From the NCBI GenBank assembly GCA_009692115.1, contig SHZU01000003.1:1-35078 (forward strand): a stretch of 35,078 nt of DNA. Reading direction: 5' to 3'. Shown here piece after piece: positions 27,164 through 35,078 of the stretch (positions within the stretch are counted from its first letter, which is position 1; every line of letters starts with the position of its first letter). Origin of the DNA: Gemmatimonadota bacterium. GTDB taxonomy: Bacteria > Gemmatimonadota > Gemmatimonadetes > Gemmatimonadales > GWC2-71-9. Both the position numbers and the translations under genes were made by a program. Below the pieces are notes generated by a model that saw only the letters and a program-made list of their open reading frames with translations, searched no databases and had not been told where the DNA came from.

Positions 27164-27601
27164 ATGGTCTCCGTTCAGATTCAGCGCCTCCCGCACGGGG
27201 AGGGGCTCCCGGTGCCGACGCCCCAGACCGAGGGCTCGGCCGGGGCGGACATCGCCGCGGCGGAGGCCGGGCTCCTGGCCCCCATGGAGCGGCGGCTTTT
27301 TTCGACCGGGTTCGCGGTGGCGATCCCGGTCGGCTACGAGATCCAGATCCGGCCTCGGTCGGGTCTGGCGGTCAAACACGGCGTGACCCTCCCGAACACC
27401 CCGGCTACCATCGATAGCGACTACCGGGGCGAACTGAAGGTGGGGCTGATCAACCTGGGCTCGGAGCCATTCCAGGTGGAGCGGGGGATGAGAATCGCCC
27501 AGCTGGTGGTTGCCCGGGTCGAATCCGTGCGATTTGAGGCCGTCGAGACGTTACCAGCCACAGCCCGCGGCGACGGCGGGTTCGGGAGCACCGGTCGGTA
27601 G
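27164..27601 (+). CDS. dut: Deoxyuridine 5'-triphosphate nucleotidohydrolase (dUTPase)
   Basis: 145 aa trimeric dUTPase. Hydrolyses dUTP to dUMP, keeping uracil out of DNA and feeding dTMP synthesis. All five family motifs are present: SAGADIAA (I), [13 protein letters not shown] (II), [20 protein letters not shown] (III, catalytic Asp), [11 protein letters not shown] (IV) and [12 protein letters not shown] (V, C-terminal P-loop-like arm with Phe stacking on the base). ATG 27164 is 3 bases after ald. The next gene starts 63 bases after its stop. Confidence 0.96.
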   Translation: MVSVQIQRLPHGEGLPVPTPQTEGSAGADIAAAEAGLLAPMERRLFSTGFAVAIPVGYEIQIRPRSGLAVKHGVTLPNTPATIDSDYRGELKVGLINLGSEPFQVERGMRIAQLVVARVESVRFEAVETLPATARGDGGFGSTGR

Positions 27602-27664
27602 CGGCTTGTCGAAGTGCTTGTTAAACATTAACTTACCCTCCGGTCTGGGGGCGCCCGCAATCCA

Positions 27665-28699
27665 ATGAAGTTTCCGTTTAAATTCGATTTCTTCAGTTCC
27701 GCGAATCAAATCGCGGTCGATCTCGGGACAGCCAACACCTTGGTCTACGTCAAGGGTGAGGGCATCGTGCTCAATGAACCGTCGGTGGTGGCGATCGACC
27801 GGGCCACCGGCGAGCCGAAAGCCTACGGTCTCGACGCGAAGCGGATGTTAGGCAGAACGCCCGAGGGCATCATCGCGGTCCGGCCGCTCAAGGACGGCGT
27901 CATCGCCGACTTCGAGCGGACCGAAAAGATGCTGCGCCATTTTCTCGGCACCATCATCAACAAGCATTTCTTTCGGGTCAAGCCGATGGTGATCGTCGCG
28001 GTTCCGTCGGGCATCACCGAGGTCGAGCGGCGGGCGGTCCGCGATTCCGCCGAAACCGCCGGGGCCAAGGAAGTCTACATGGTGGCCGAACCGATGGCCG
28101 CCGCGATCGGTGTGGGCCTGCCGGTGGAAACACCGACCGGTAACATGGTCATCGACATCGGCGGCGGGACCACGGAAATCGCGGTCATCGCGCTGTCCGG
28201 GATCGTCTGCGACACCTCGATTCGAACTGGTGGTGACGAACTCGACCAGGCCATCGTGCAGTTCATGCGCAAGAACTACAATCTGCTGGTGGGCGAACCG
28301 ACGGCCGAAGCGATCAAGATCAAGATCGGGTCGGCGTATCCGACCGGCGACGAGCGGGAGATGGAGGTCAAGGGTCGCGACCTCGTATCGGGTATTCCGA
28401 AGACCGTTCGGGTGCATTCCACCGAAATCCGCGAAGCGGTGCAGGAGCCGATCCAGCAGATCGTCGATGCCGTTCGCCGCGCCCTCGAAATCACCCCGCC
28501 GGAATTGGCGAGCGATATCGTCGATCGCGGGATCGTCATGACCGGCGGCGGGGCGCTGATTCGGGGACTCGACCTGCTGCTCTCGCAGGAGACCGGGTTG
28601 CCGATTCACGTCGATGAAGATCCGTTGACGTGTGTGGTCCGAGGTACTGGGCGCATCCTCGACGAGTACGAAAAGTATCGTAGTGTACTGACGAGGTGA
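27665..28699 (+). CDS. mreB: Rod shape-determining actin-like protein MreB
   Basis: 344 aa. ATP-dependent filaments under the inner membrane position the elongation machinery. [20 protein letters not shown] is phosphate loop 1, preceded by the amphipathic-like membrane-targeting start [72 protein letters not shown] (phosphate loop 2) and [20 protein letters not shown] follow. A possible weak promoter lies upstream (TTGTCG 27606-27611, TAACTT 27629-27634, 17-bp spacer); only half of the -10 matches, so I do not list it separately. The first gene of the mreBCD-mrdA-rodA operon. TTA-GGC at 27848 encodes LG. Confidence 0.97.
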   Translation: MKFPFKFDFFSSANQIAVDLGTANTLVYVKGEGIVLNEPSVVAIDRATGEPKAYGLDAKRMLGRTPEGIIAVRPLKDGVIADFERTEKMLRHFLGTIINKHFFRVKPMVIVAVPSGITEVERRAVRDSAETAGAKEVYMVAEPMAAAIGVGLPVETPTGNMVIDIGGGTTEIAVIALSGIVCDTSIRTGGDELDQAIVQFMRKNYNLLVGEPTAEAIKIKIGSAYPTGDEREMEVKGRDLVSGIPKTVRVHSTEIREAVQEPIQQIVDAVRRALEITPPELASDIVDRGIVMTGGGALIRGLDLLLSQETGLPIHVDEDPLTCVVRGTGRILDEYEKYRSVLTR

Positions 28700-28700
28700 C

Positions 28701-29519
28701 ATGAACCGCGGACCGGGCCGGTCGCTCTCCCGAAGTGATACCGTTCTCCTGGTTGGCTGTCTCGTGCTGTCGGTCGTCGCCATGCTACTGCCCACGCCAT
28801 GGGCTTTGGTCTTCGCGAGCGGGGTCCGGGCCACGGCGCTGGCCCCGGTGGTGTGGCTCCAGAACAACGGCGAGCAATGGCGAACCAGCCGGCTCGAGCT
28901 CCAGGTCATCTCGTCCGCGCGGGACTCGGCCTCACTCGCCGCGCAAACGCTCACGAGTCTTCGGGCTGAAAATGCCGGACTCCGGGGCCTGCTCGCGCTC
29001 AAATCCAAGATTTCCTACCGTACGGTTCCCGCCGAGGTCCTCCATCAAGCGACGGCCACTGAAGGCCGGACGCTCCTCCTCGGGACCGGGTCGAGCGATG
29101 GCGTGCACATCGGCAATCCCGTGGTATCGCCCGATGGGCTGCTGGGTCTGATTGTCAGCGCCGAGTCGAACTCGTCGGTGGCGATGACATGGGCCCATCC
29201 TGATTTTGCCGTCTCGGTGACCACGGCCGACGGCAGCGTGATGGGCATCGTCGCTCCGACTCCTGGATTCGCGGCGAGTGAATCATTCCTCGAACTTCGA
29301 GGGGTTCCGTATCGGGACACGGTACCCACGGGCACCCAGGTGCTGACGTCGGGGCTGACGGGCGTTTACCCGAACGGCATTCCCGTGGGGCGGGTGGTGG
29401 GGACCCGGCGGGAGGAGATGGGCTGGGAGCGGGTCTACCGGTTGACCCCGTCGGCCAATCCGGGACACGTGCGTCACGTCTTGATCTACCTGATTCGCGA
29501 AACGCGACTTGACCGATGA
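28701..29519 (+). CDS. mreC: Rod shape-determining protein MreC
   Basis: 272 aa bitopic inner-membrane protein with a periplasmic body. It binds PBP2 and activates the elongasome. There is a short cytoplasmic start and one TM helix (about residues 12-32, TVLLVGCLVLSVVAMLLPTP). A periplasmic coiled coil (about 60-95, SARDSASLAAQTLTSLRAEN) precedes two beta-barrel subdomains, with VLHQATATEGRTLLLGTGSS, SDGVHIGNPVVSPDGLLGLI, TSGLTGVYPNGIPVGRVVGT and VYRLTPSANPGHVRHVLIYL. It starts 1 base after mreB and overlaps mreD by 4 bp. Length is normal. Confidence 0.93.
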   Translation: MNRGPGRSLSRSDTVLLVGCLVLSVVAMLLPTPWALVFASGVRATALAPVVWLQNNGEQWRTSRLELQVISSARDSASLAAQTLTSLRAENAGLRGLLALKSKISYRTVPAEVLHQATATEGRTLLLGTGSSDGVHIGNPVVSPDGLLGLIVSAESNSSVAMTWAHPDFAVSVTTADGSVMGIVAPTPGFAASESFLELRGVPYRDTVPTGTQVLTSGLTGVYPNGIPVGRVVGTRREEMGWERVYRLTPSANPGHVRHVLIYLIRETRLDR

Positions 29520-30013
29520 GCTTCGACAAGCGGGCCCGTCGCCGCCGGCTGGTTCTGGTCATCGCCATCCTGATCGCGGCGCACTTCTACATCCGGCCGT
29601 GGGTCGCGAGCCGGTTTGCGCCCGACCTGTTGATGCTGGCGATGATGCTGGTGGCCATTCGAAGCCGGCCGGGTGTGGCGGCGGTGGCGGGATTCTTGGT
29701 CGGTCTGACCGCCGATGTGCTGTCGCCAGCCCGGTTCGGGGCTGGAGCCCTTTCGCATACCATAGTAGGCTATCTCGCGGCCTACGGCCGGGCGGTGTTC
29801 TTTCCCGACAACCTGCTGGTGAATGCGGGCTTGTTCGCTGTCGGCGTCTGGCTCCGGTCGTTGATCGTGCTGCTGGCGAGCGGCGCCGGGCCGAGTGAAC
29901 TCGCCAGCACGCTGCTGATCTGGGGGCCGATTCAAGCCCTGGTTACCGCGCTGGTGGGCGTGGTGGTCGTGGTGTTCTTCCGCGACTGGCTGGCGATTCG
30001 GTTGGACGAATGA
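29516..30013 (+). CDS. mreD: Rod shape-determining protein MreD
   Basis: 165 aa polytopic membrane protein, a partner of MreC. It has a basic N-terminus (FDKRARRRRL), then about five hydrophobic helices beginning VLVIAILIAAHFYIRPWVA. The MreD-like FAPDLLMLAMMLVAIRSRPG and AVAGFLVGLTADVLSPARFG follow (GFxxGLxxDxLSxxxFG motif), then GYLAAYGRAVFFPDNLLVNA. It overlaps mreC upstream and mrdA downstream by ATGA. Sequence conservation is always weak in MreD; position between mreC and the PBP2 gene makes the call firm. Confidence 0.9.
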   Translation: MSFDKRARRRRLVLVIAILIAAHFYIRPWVASRFAPDLLMLAMMLVAIRSRPGVAAVAGFLVGLTADVLSPARFGAGALSHTIVGYLAAYGRAVFFPDNLLVNAGLFAVGVWLRSLIVLLASGAGPSELASTLLIWGPIQALVTALVGVVVVVFFRDWLAIRLDE

Positions 30014-31860
30014 GTATCGCCTTTACGCCGTTTCGGGTTCGCGAGCGAGCCGGAAGCGCCATTGTTGTCATTGGCGCTCTATTTCTGTTTCTCCTTGCCG
30101 CTTTCTTTCGAGCCCAGGTCATCGGTACCGCTGATTTCCGGCGTCAGAGCGACAACAACCGGCTTCGTCGCTTGATCTTGGCATCCCCCCGGGGCTTCAT
30201 CCTGGATCGGAACGGGAAGCAGATCGCCGAGAACGCTCCGGGCTTCACTGTCAAACTCGTGGCCAGTTCGCGGGACTCGCTGAAAGCGGTCCTCAAGCGG
30301 ATCGCGACCCTGGTGCCCGGGGCCGAGGAAATCGAGGGGCCGGTGGTTCGCCGCTATGACCTCGCCTCCTATCAGCCAGCGCTCGTATTCGCCAACGCCA
30401 GTATCGAGACGGTCGCTATCCTCGAGGAGCATCGCTACCAACTTCCGGGGCTCGTGATCCGGACCGAGCCCCGCCGGCTCTATGGCGCGGGGCAGGCCGT
30501 GGCGCATCTGGTAGGGTACGCCGGCGAGGTCTCCGACGACGAACTTACCCGAGGCCGCTTTCCCGGCGCCCGCCCCGGCACTATCGTCGGCAAGGACGGA
30601 CTCGAGGCAAAGTTCGACTCCGTGGTTCGGGGTCTCGAGGGCGAGAGTTTCATCGAGGTGGACGCCCGGGGGCGAATGGTCCGTGACGAGAGCGAGTCGC
30701 AGGCCCTCAAGCCCGTGACCGGCGAGATGATCCGGACCACTATCGACCTCGAATTGCAGACCTACATCGACAGCTTGTGGTCGGCCGACCGGGTCGGGGT
30801 CCGAGGTGCCATGGTCGTGATGACCCCGGACGGCCAGGTGCTGGCGCTCTATTCGGCGCCGACCTTCGACCCGAACGAGTTGATCACCGGAGTCTCCTCC
30901 CGGCGGTGGGCCCAGCTCAACGGCGAAGCCAAGCCGCTGCAGAACCGTGCCATTCGCGGGAGCTTTCCGCCCGGCTCGCCCTTCAAACTCGTCACGGCCG
31001 CGGTGGCCTTGAAGCGTGGGGTCGTCGACTTTTCGAGCCGGATGCCGCAACCCTGCACCGGCGGGTACCGGTTCGGGAACCGGGTCTTCCATTGCTGGAA
31101 GAAATCCGGGCATGGGTCACTCGACTTGACGGGCGCCATCGCGAGCAGCTGTAACATTTATTTCTACCAACTCGGACTCCGCATCGGGCTGCCGAACCTC
31201 CTCGCGGAGGCGACCACCATGGGGCTCAGCTCGCCGACGGGGATTGATTTGGCCTCGGAGCGGAGCTCGTCATTTCCGCCGTCGACCGCCTACTACGACC
31301 GGCTGTACGGGGCCCGGGGGTGGAGCAATGCGGTGACGCTCAACTTGTCGATCGGGCAGGGTGAGAATGCCCAGACCCTGATGGGTTTGACCCGGTTCTA
31401 TGCGGCGTTGGCCAGCGACGGGACGGTGCCGATCCCCTACGTCGTCGAGAAGCCGACCGGTTCCCGGCGATCGTTAGGGCTGACCCCGGAGCAATTGGCC
31501 GGCCTTCGGACCGCCCTCGTGGCCGTCGTTGACCGGGGGACGGCGGCCGCGAGCGGAGGGCGCGACCTTCGGGTCGCGGGCAAGACCGGAACCGCCCAAA
31601 ATCCCCAGGGGCCCGATCACGGTTGGTTTATCGCTTTTGCGCCGGCCGAGAAGCCTACCGTGGTGGTCGGGAGTCTCATGGAGTTTGCTCTCCACGGCAC
31701 CGCCGTGGCGCCCTATGTGGTCAAGGTCATTCGCCGATACCTCGAAAAGACCGATCCCACGCTGGCGAAGGCCAGGACCAAGATGGTGATCCAGGAGGAT
31801 TCGGCCACCGCCGTGTCCGAATTGATCGCGGATTCCGCCGCCCCGCCTCCGCCCCGCTGA
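30010..31860 (+). CDS. mrdA: Penicillin-binding protein 2 (elongasome transpeptidase)
   Basis: 616 aa class B PBP. Crosslinks new peptidoglycan during side-wall growth with RodA. One N-terminal TM (about residues 15-35, GSAIVVIGALFLFLLAAFFR). The pedestal/dimerisation domain opens with LASPRGFILDRNGKQIAENA. The transpeptidase motifs are SxxK in GSFPPGSPFKLVTAA (Ser-Pro-Phe-Lys), SxN in AIASSCNIYFYQLG and KTG in RVAGKTGTAQNPQGPDHGWF. GYAGEVSDDEL and RGLEGESFIEVDARGRMVRD are typical PBP2 segments. ATG 30010 overlaps the mreD stop, and its own stop shares one base with rodA. Confidence 0.95.
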   Translation: MSIAFTPFRVRERAGSAIVVIGALFLFLLAAFFRAQVIGTADFRRQSDNNRLRRLILASPRGFILDRNGKQIAENAPGFTVKLVASSRDSLKAVLKRIATLVPGAEEIEGPVVRRYDLASYQPALVFANASIETVAILEEHRYQLPGLVIRTEPRRLYGAGQAVAHLVGYAGEVSDDELTRGRFPGARPGTIVGKDGLEAKFDSVVRGLEGESFIEVDARGRMVRDESESQALKPVTGEMIRTTIDLELQTYIDSLWSADRVGVRGAMVVMTPDGQVLALYSAPTFDPNELITGVSSRRWAQLNGEAKPLQNRAIRGSFPPGSPFKLVTAAVALKRGVVDFSSRMPQPCTGGYRFGNRVFHCWKKSGHGSLDLTGAIASSCNIYFYQLGLRIGLPNLLAEATTMGLSSPTGIDLASERSSSFPPSTAYYDRLYGARGWSNAVTLNLSIGQGENAQTLMGLTRFYAALASDGTVPIPYVVEKPTGSRRSLGLTPEQLAGLRTALVAVVDRGTAAASGGRDLRVAGKTGTAQNPQGPDHGWFIAFAPAEKPTVVVGSLMEFALHGTAVAPYVVKVIRRYLEKTDPTLAKARTKMVIQEDSATAVSELIADSAAPPPPR

Positions 31861-33095
31861 TGCGCACCACCCTTGACCGTCCGCTCGTCCTGACGCTGTT
31901 GGCCCTGGCCGCCTATGGCTTGGCCATGGTGTATTCCGCCGGCCAAACCGACCTCCCGACCGCCGCCGAACGCGCCTGGGTTCGGCAGCTGGTCTGGATG
32001 GTGCTCGCGATCGGGATGGGTGCCGTGGCGTTTCGGCTCTCCTTCCGAATCCTCGAGTGGGTGGCGCCGGTGCTCTATGGGCTCGGGCTGGCCCTGCTGG
32101 TTGTGACGCTCGTGGTCGGCACCGGGGCAGGCACCGCCGCCGGAACAAAGAGCTGGTTGGCCATTGGTGGAGTCCGGATCGGTCAGCCCGTGGAGCTCGC
32201 CAAGATTGGCGCGATTCTCCTGTTGGCCCGCCACCTCTCGGGGCTTCGGCAACCACCGCAGACGCTCGTTGATTTGGTCCGGCCCGGGCTGATTGCGCTC
32301 GGTCCGTTCCTCTTGGTCATGCTCCAGCCTGACCTTGGCAGCGCCATCGTCTTCATCATGATCCTGTTTGCCATGCTGTTTTGGACCGGCGTCAAGCCGT
32401 CTCTGCTCCTGTTGCTGGCCTCGCCGATCATCAGCCTGCTCCTGGCGGTCGACACCCGATGGTGGGGGGCCTGGATCTTCCTGCTGACCGTGCTGCTCCT
32501 GCTGTGGCGCACCTACGTGGCCGAGGGGGTCCTGATCTGGCTGGTCAACTCCGCGATGGGTGTGGTGGCGATCATCCTCTGGAACGGACTGAAACCGTAC
32601 CAGCAGAAGCGCTTGATGTCGTTCGTCAATCCGGAGGCCGATCCGGCCGGATCGGCCTATCAGGCGATCCAGTCCAAGGTGGCGATTGGGTCCGGCGGGT
32701 GGTTCGGCAATGGGTACCTTCACGGGCCCCAGAAGCGGCTCGCGTTCCTGCCGGAGCAACCCACCGATTTCATTTTTTCCGTGGTGGGTGAGGAGCTTGG
32801 TTTCGTTGGGGTGGTGGTGGCCTTGGCCCTCTTCCTCGCCCTTTTTCTCCGACTGGTGCGGATCGCCCGGCGCGCCACCAACCCCTTCAGCAGCCTGGTG
32901 GTGTTTGGGATTCTCGGGTTGCTCTTCGCGCACGTGTTCGAAAATGTCGGCATGACGATCAGTGTGATGCCGATCACTGGCATCCCGCTGCCATTCTTTT
33001 CGTACGGAGGTTCGTTCGTCCTGGCCTGCGGCATCAGCATGGGGCTGGTGTTGCGGGTTGCCTACGATTCGCGGTCCAGCGGTTATCTCGAATGA
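31860..33095 (+). CDS. rodA: Peptidoglycan glycosyltransferase RodA (SEDS family)
   Basis: 411 aa with about ten TM helices. SEDS glycosyltransferase that polymerises lipid II for rod elongation, the partner of the preceding PBP2. Signatures are YGLAMVYSAGQTD in TM1, GTKSWLAIGGVRIGQPVELA and KIGAILLLARHL, LVMLQPDLGSAIVFIMILFA (the conserved QPDLG with catalytic-region Asp), QKRLMSFVNPEADPAGSAYQ, AIQSKVAIGSGGWFGNGYL, LPEQPTDFIFSVVGEELGFV and the C-terminal MPITGIPLPFFSYGGSF. ATG 31860 (MRTTLDRP) overlaps the mrdA stop by one base; the longer open region starting inside mrdA is rejected. Confidence 0.96.
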   Translation: MRTTLDRPLVLTLLALAAYGLAMVYSAGQTDLPTAAERAWVRQLVWMVLAIGMGAVAFRLSFRILEWVAPVLYGLGLALLVVTLVVGTGAGTAAGTKSWLAIGGVRIGQPVELAKIGAILLLARHLSGLRQPPQTLVDLVRPGLIALGPFLLVMLQPDLGSAIVFIMILFAMLFWTGVKPSLLLLLASPIISLLLAVDTRWWGAWIFLLTVLLLLWRTYVAEGVLIWLVNSAMGVVAIILWNGLKPYQQKRLMSFVNPEADPAGSAYQAIQSKVAIGSGGWFGNGYLHGPQKRLAFLPEQPTDFIFSVVGEELGFVGVVVALALFLALFLRLVRIARRATNPFSSLVVFGILGLLFAHVFENVGMTISVMPITGIPLPFFSYGGSFVLACGISMGLVLRVAYDSRSSGYLE

Positions 33096-33201
33096 TGACA
33101 AGGACTTGCAAGTTAGGGTCTAGCGCGTTTGTCCTGGGCAGTCCAAATTGATGGTCCCTTCTCCATAGCGTGTGTGGATCCGTGTCATTCTTGGCGAGTC
33201 A

Positions 33202-34077
33202 ATGGCTGTGAGCGCGTGGTTTAAAAAGGAACGGAAGCCCCGGCTGTCCCAACGCGCTCGGCTCGAGATTCCCAAAGATGCCTGGGACAAGTGCGAGTCC
33301 TGCGGCCACGTCGACATTCGGGGGCGGTTCGAGCGGGAGCTCAATGTCTGCCCGAACTGTGGCCACCATCGGCGTTTCCTGGCTGAGGAGTACGTGGAGC
33401 TCTTGAGCGATGCCGGTACCTGGCGCGAGCTCAACGCCAACCTCGGACCGCTGGACCCCCTCTCCTTCGAACACTATGCCGATCGGTCGAAGTCGTCGCA
33501 GGCCAAGACTGGGCAGTTGGATGCCATTTATACCGGGTTGTGCCGGCTCGAGAAGATTCCGCTTCACGTCGGTGTGATGAACTTCGCCTTCATGGGTGGT
33601 TCGATGGGGTCGGTGGTGGGGGAGAAGATCGCCCGGCTGGCCCGCCGTTCATCCGATAAGGGTGTCCCGCTGGTGCTGGTGTGTGCCTCGGGCGGGGCCC
33701 GGATGCAAGAAGGGGTGCTCTCCCTCATGCAGATGGCCAAGACGTCGACGGCGATCGCCGAGCTGAAGCGTGAAGGGGTGCCATATCTGACGGTCCTGAC
33801 CAATCCGACGACCGGTGGCGTCTCGGCCAGCTATGCGATGCAAGGTGACGCGATTCTAGCGGAGCCGGGCGCGGTGATCGGGTTCGCGGGCCAGCGGGTC
33901 ATCAAGCAGACCATCGGGCAGGATCTGCCGGAGGGATTTCAGACCGCCGAGTTCTTGCTCGAGCGGGGCCAAGTGGATGAGGTCGTTCCGCGCGGCGCCC
34001 TCCGGGAAACGGTGGCGAGGCTCCTCAGGCACATGCTGGGCCACAAGTCCGAGGTGGAGGCGAGGAGCGAGGCGTGA
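33202..34077 (+). CDS. accD: Acetyl-CoA carboxylase carboxyltransferase subunit beta
   Basis: 291 aa. Half of the bacterial acetyl-CoA carboxylase carboxyltransferase that makes malonyl-CoA for fatty acids; the alpha partner AccA is not in the window. An N-terminal four-Cys zinc finger (CESCGHVD ... LNVCPNCGHH, about residues 32-57) is diagnostic of AccD and absent from the PccB-type protein at 6514. The crotonase core has HVGVMNFAFMGGSMGSVVGE, PLVLVCASGGARMQEGVLSL, NPTTGGVSASYAMQGD and AVIGFAGQRVIKQTIGQDLP. ATG 33202 (MAVSAWFKKERK) is preferred; GTG 33208 is possible and no strong SD is seen. 106 bases separate it from rodA with no clear promoter or terminator. accD-folC order is common. Confidence 0.96.
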   Translation: MAVSAWFKKERKPRLSQRARLEIPKDAWDKCESCGHVDIRGRFERELNVCPNCGHHRRFLAEEYVELLSDAGTWRELNANLGPLDPLSFEHYADRSKSSQAKTGQLDAIYTGLCRLEKIPLHVGVMNFAFMGGSMGSVVGEKIARLARRSSDKGVPLVLVCASGGARMQEGVLSLMQMAKTSTAIAELKREGVPYLTVLTNPTTGGVSASYAMQGDAILAEPGAVIGFAGQRVIKQTIGQDLPEGFQTAEFLLERGQVDEVVPRGALRETVARLLRHMLGHKSEVEARSEA

Positions 34078-35078
34078 GCCTTCGGCGTCACGACCGATAT
34101 CAGCGGACCCTCGATTTTCTCTATCCACGAACCACCACGATTAAGTTCGGGCTCGATCGCACGGAACTCCTCCTGGCGGCGTTAGGCAACCCACATCACA
34201 TCATTCCGGCAATTCATGTCGGCGGCACCAACGGCAAGGGGAGCGTGACGGCCTTGGTTGCCGCCGCGTTGGAAGCGTCCGGCCACCGGGTCGGGGTGTA
34301 TACGTCGCCTCATTTGGTGGATTTCCGGGAGCGGATCACGGTTGGGGGCGTGCCGATCTCGGCCGCGGCGACAGCAATGTGGACCGATCAGCTCCGCCCG
34401 CTGATCGAGGAATCCGGCGCTACCTTCTTCGAAGCGACCACGGCCCTTGCCTTTGCCGATTTGGCCAGCCGGGGCGCGGATGTGGCCGTCATCGAGGTGG
34501 GGCTCGGCGGCCGCCTCGACAGCACCAACGTCGTCCGGCCGATGGTGAGTGGGGTTACCAAGATCGCGCTCGACCATCAGAAGTACCTTGGGCACACGCT
34601 GGAAGCCATTGCCCGAGAGAAGGCCTGGATCGCCAAGCCCGGCGCCCCGTTCATCATCGGCGAGTGCGATCCGGCTCTCGTCGCGGTGTTGAAGGATGAG
34701 GCCCGCCGCTCGGTCGAGGCGATCGAGCCCGGTGGGAGGGCTGATCTTCGGGTCCTGCCACCGGAATACCTCTGGGAAGGACCGCTCGGGTTGGCCGGTC
34801 CGCACCAGCGCCGGAATGCGGCGGTGGCCCACGGGATCGTGATGGCGCTGCCGGAGCGGTTCAGGCCGGCCCACTCGGCGATCGAACGGGGGTTTGCCTC
34901 GGCGTTCGTGCCCGGCCGGCTCGATCGACGGGGCCGCTGGCTCTTTGACGTGGCCCATAATCCGGATGGGGTCCGGGCCCTCGTGGCGGCGATTGCCGGA
35001 CAAGATCCGCCTCGACCGCTCCATGCCCTGGTCTCGATTTTGGGCGACAAGGAGTGGCCCGAGATGCTGGTGCTGCTC
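34074..35078 (+). CDS. folC: Folylpolyglutamate synthase/dihydrofolate synthase (3' end outside window)
   Basis: The frame is open from GTG 34074 to the window end (335 codons). FolC adds glutamate to dihydropteroate and/or folates. Motifs are DFLYPRTTTIKFGLDR, the P-loop IHVGGTNGKGSVTALVAAAL, VGVYTSPHLVDFRERITVGG, FFEATTALAFADLA, VIEVGLGGRLDSTNVV, the carbamylated-Lys region LGHTLEAIAREKAWIAKPGA (usually EKAGI; Trp here is unusual), GPHQRRNAAVA and the C-terminal domain start WLFDVAHNPDGVRALVAAI. Only the last about 80-100 residues are missing. AGGAG at 34063-34067 lies 6 nt before the GTG, which overlaps the accD stop (GTGA). TTA-GGC at 34182 encodes LG. Confidence 0.95.
   Translation, partial: MSLRRHDRYQRTLDFLYPRTTTIKFGLDRTELLLAALGNPHHIIPAIHVGGTNGKGSVTALVAAALEASGHRVGVYTSPHLVDFRERITVGGVPISAAATAMWTDQLRPLIEESGATFFEATTALAFADLASRGADVAVIEVGLGGRLDSTNVVRPMVSGVTKIALDHQKYLGHTLEAIAREKAWIAKPGAPFIIGECDPALVAVLKDEARRSVEAIEPGGRADLRVLPPEYLWEGPLGLAGPHQRRNAAVAHGIVMALPERFRPAHSAIERGFASAFVPGRLDRRGRWLFDVAHNPDGVRALVAAIAGQDPPRPLHALVSILGDKEWPEMLVLL

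Noticed and set aside
27606-27634. Promoter upstream of mreB (TTGTCG, 17 bp, TAACTT)
   Set aside because: Only three of six -10 bases match, so it is mentioned in the mreB entry but not listed as a feature.

Overview
The window is GC-rich (roughly two thirds G+C by eye), and almost every gene reads on the + strand in tightly packed, often 1-4 bp overlapping operons with GTG/TTG starts. Gene content and order (aroA-cmk-rpsA; rplM-rpsI; rpsB-tsf-pyrH-frr-uppS-cdsA-dxr-rseP; rpsO-pnp-M16 peptidase; mreBCD-mrdA-rodA; accD-folC) are those of a free-living, rod-shaped, probably Gram-negative bacterium using the MEP isoprenoid pathway. The protein style and order suggest Gemmatimonadota or a relative. 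That is an inference from familiarity; no 16S rRNA gene is present.

Positions 1-2524 are an accessory, decayed region. They hold the 3' end of a potassium-channel gene, a 3' half of a tRNA-Leu(UAA) that looks like an integration scar flanked by short repeats, and the right end of one IS3-type element. A 769-bp passenger follows, with a truncated gene and an intact small membrane-protein gene that has a good promoter. Then come the left end of a second IS3-type copy and the broken N-terminus of a PilB/GspE-type ATPase gene on the - strand.

Positions 2649-35078 are a dense housekeeping block. In order: shikimate pathway and CMP kinase with ribosomal protein S1; an acyl-CoA (propionyl-CoA-type) carboxylase split into beta, biotin carboxylase and biotin carrier genes, with an RlmD-like rRNA methyltransferase gene between the last two; L13-S9; S2-EF-Ts-UMP kinase-RRF followed by lipid and isoprenoid envelope genes and the RseP protease; an exported M19 dipeptidase and a Tat-exported SDR-fold protein; S15-PNPase-M16 protease-alanine dehydrogenase-dUTPase; the MreBCD-PBP2-RodA elongasome; and AccD with the start of FolC, which runs off the window.

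I found no CRISPR array, defence island or obvious new multi-gene system. The most notable signals are small-scale. The octamer CGTTAGGC is enriched and strand-biased, and it accounts for about half of the rare TTA codons. A dispersed GAGTGCCGAG repeat family sits at gene ends, once as a perfect 27-bp palindrome and once inside the coding sequence of the methyltransferase. The layered integration and IS scars at the left edge are the third.
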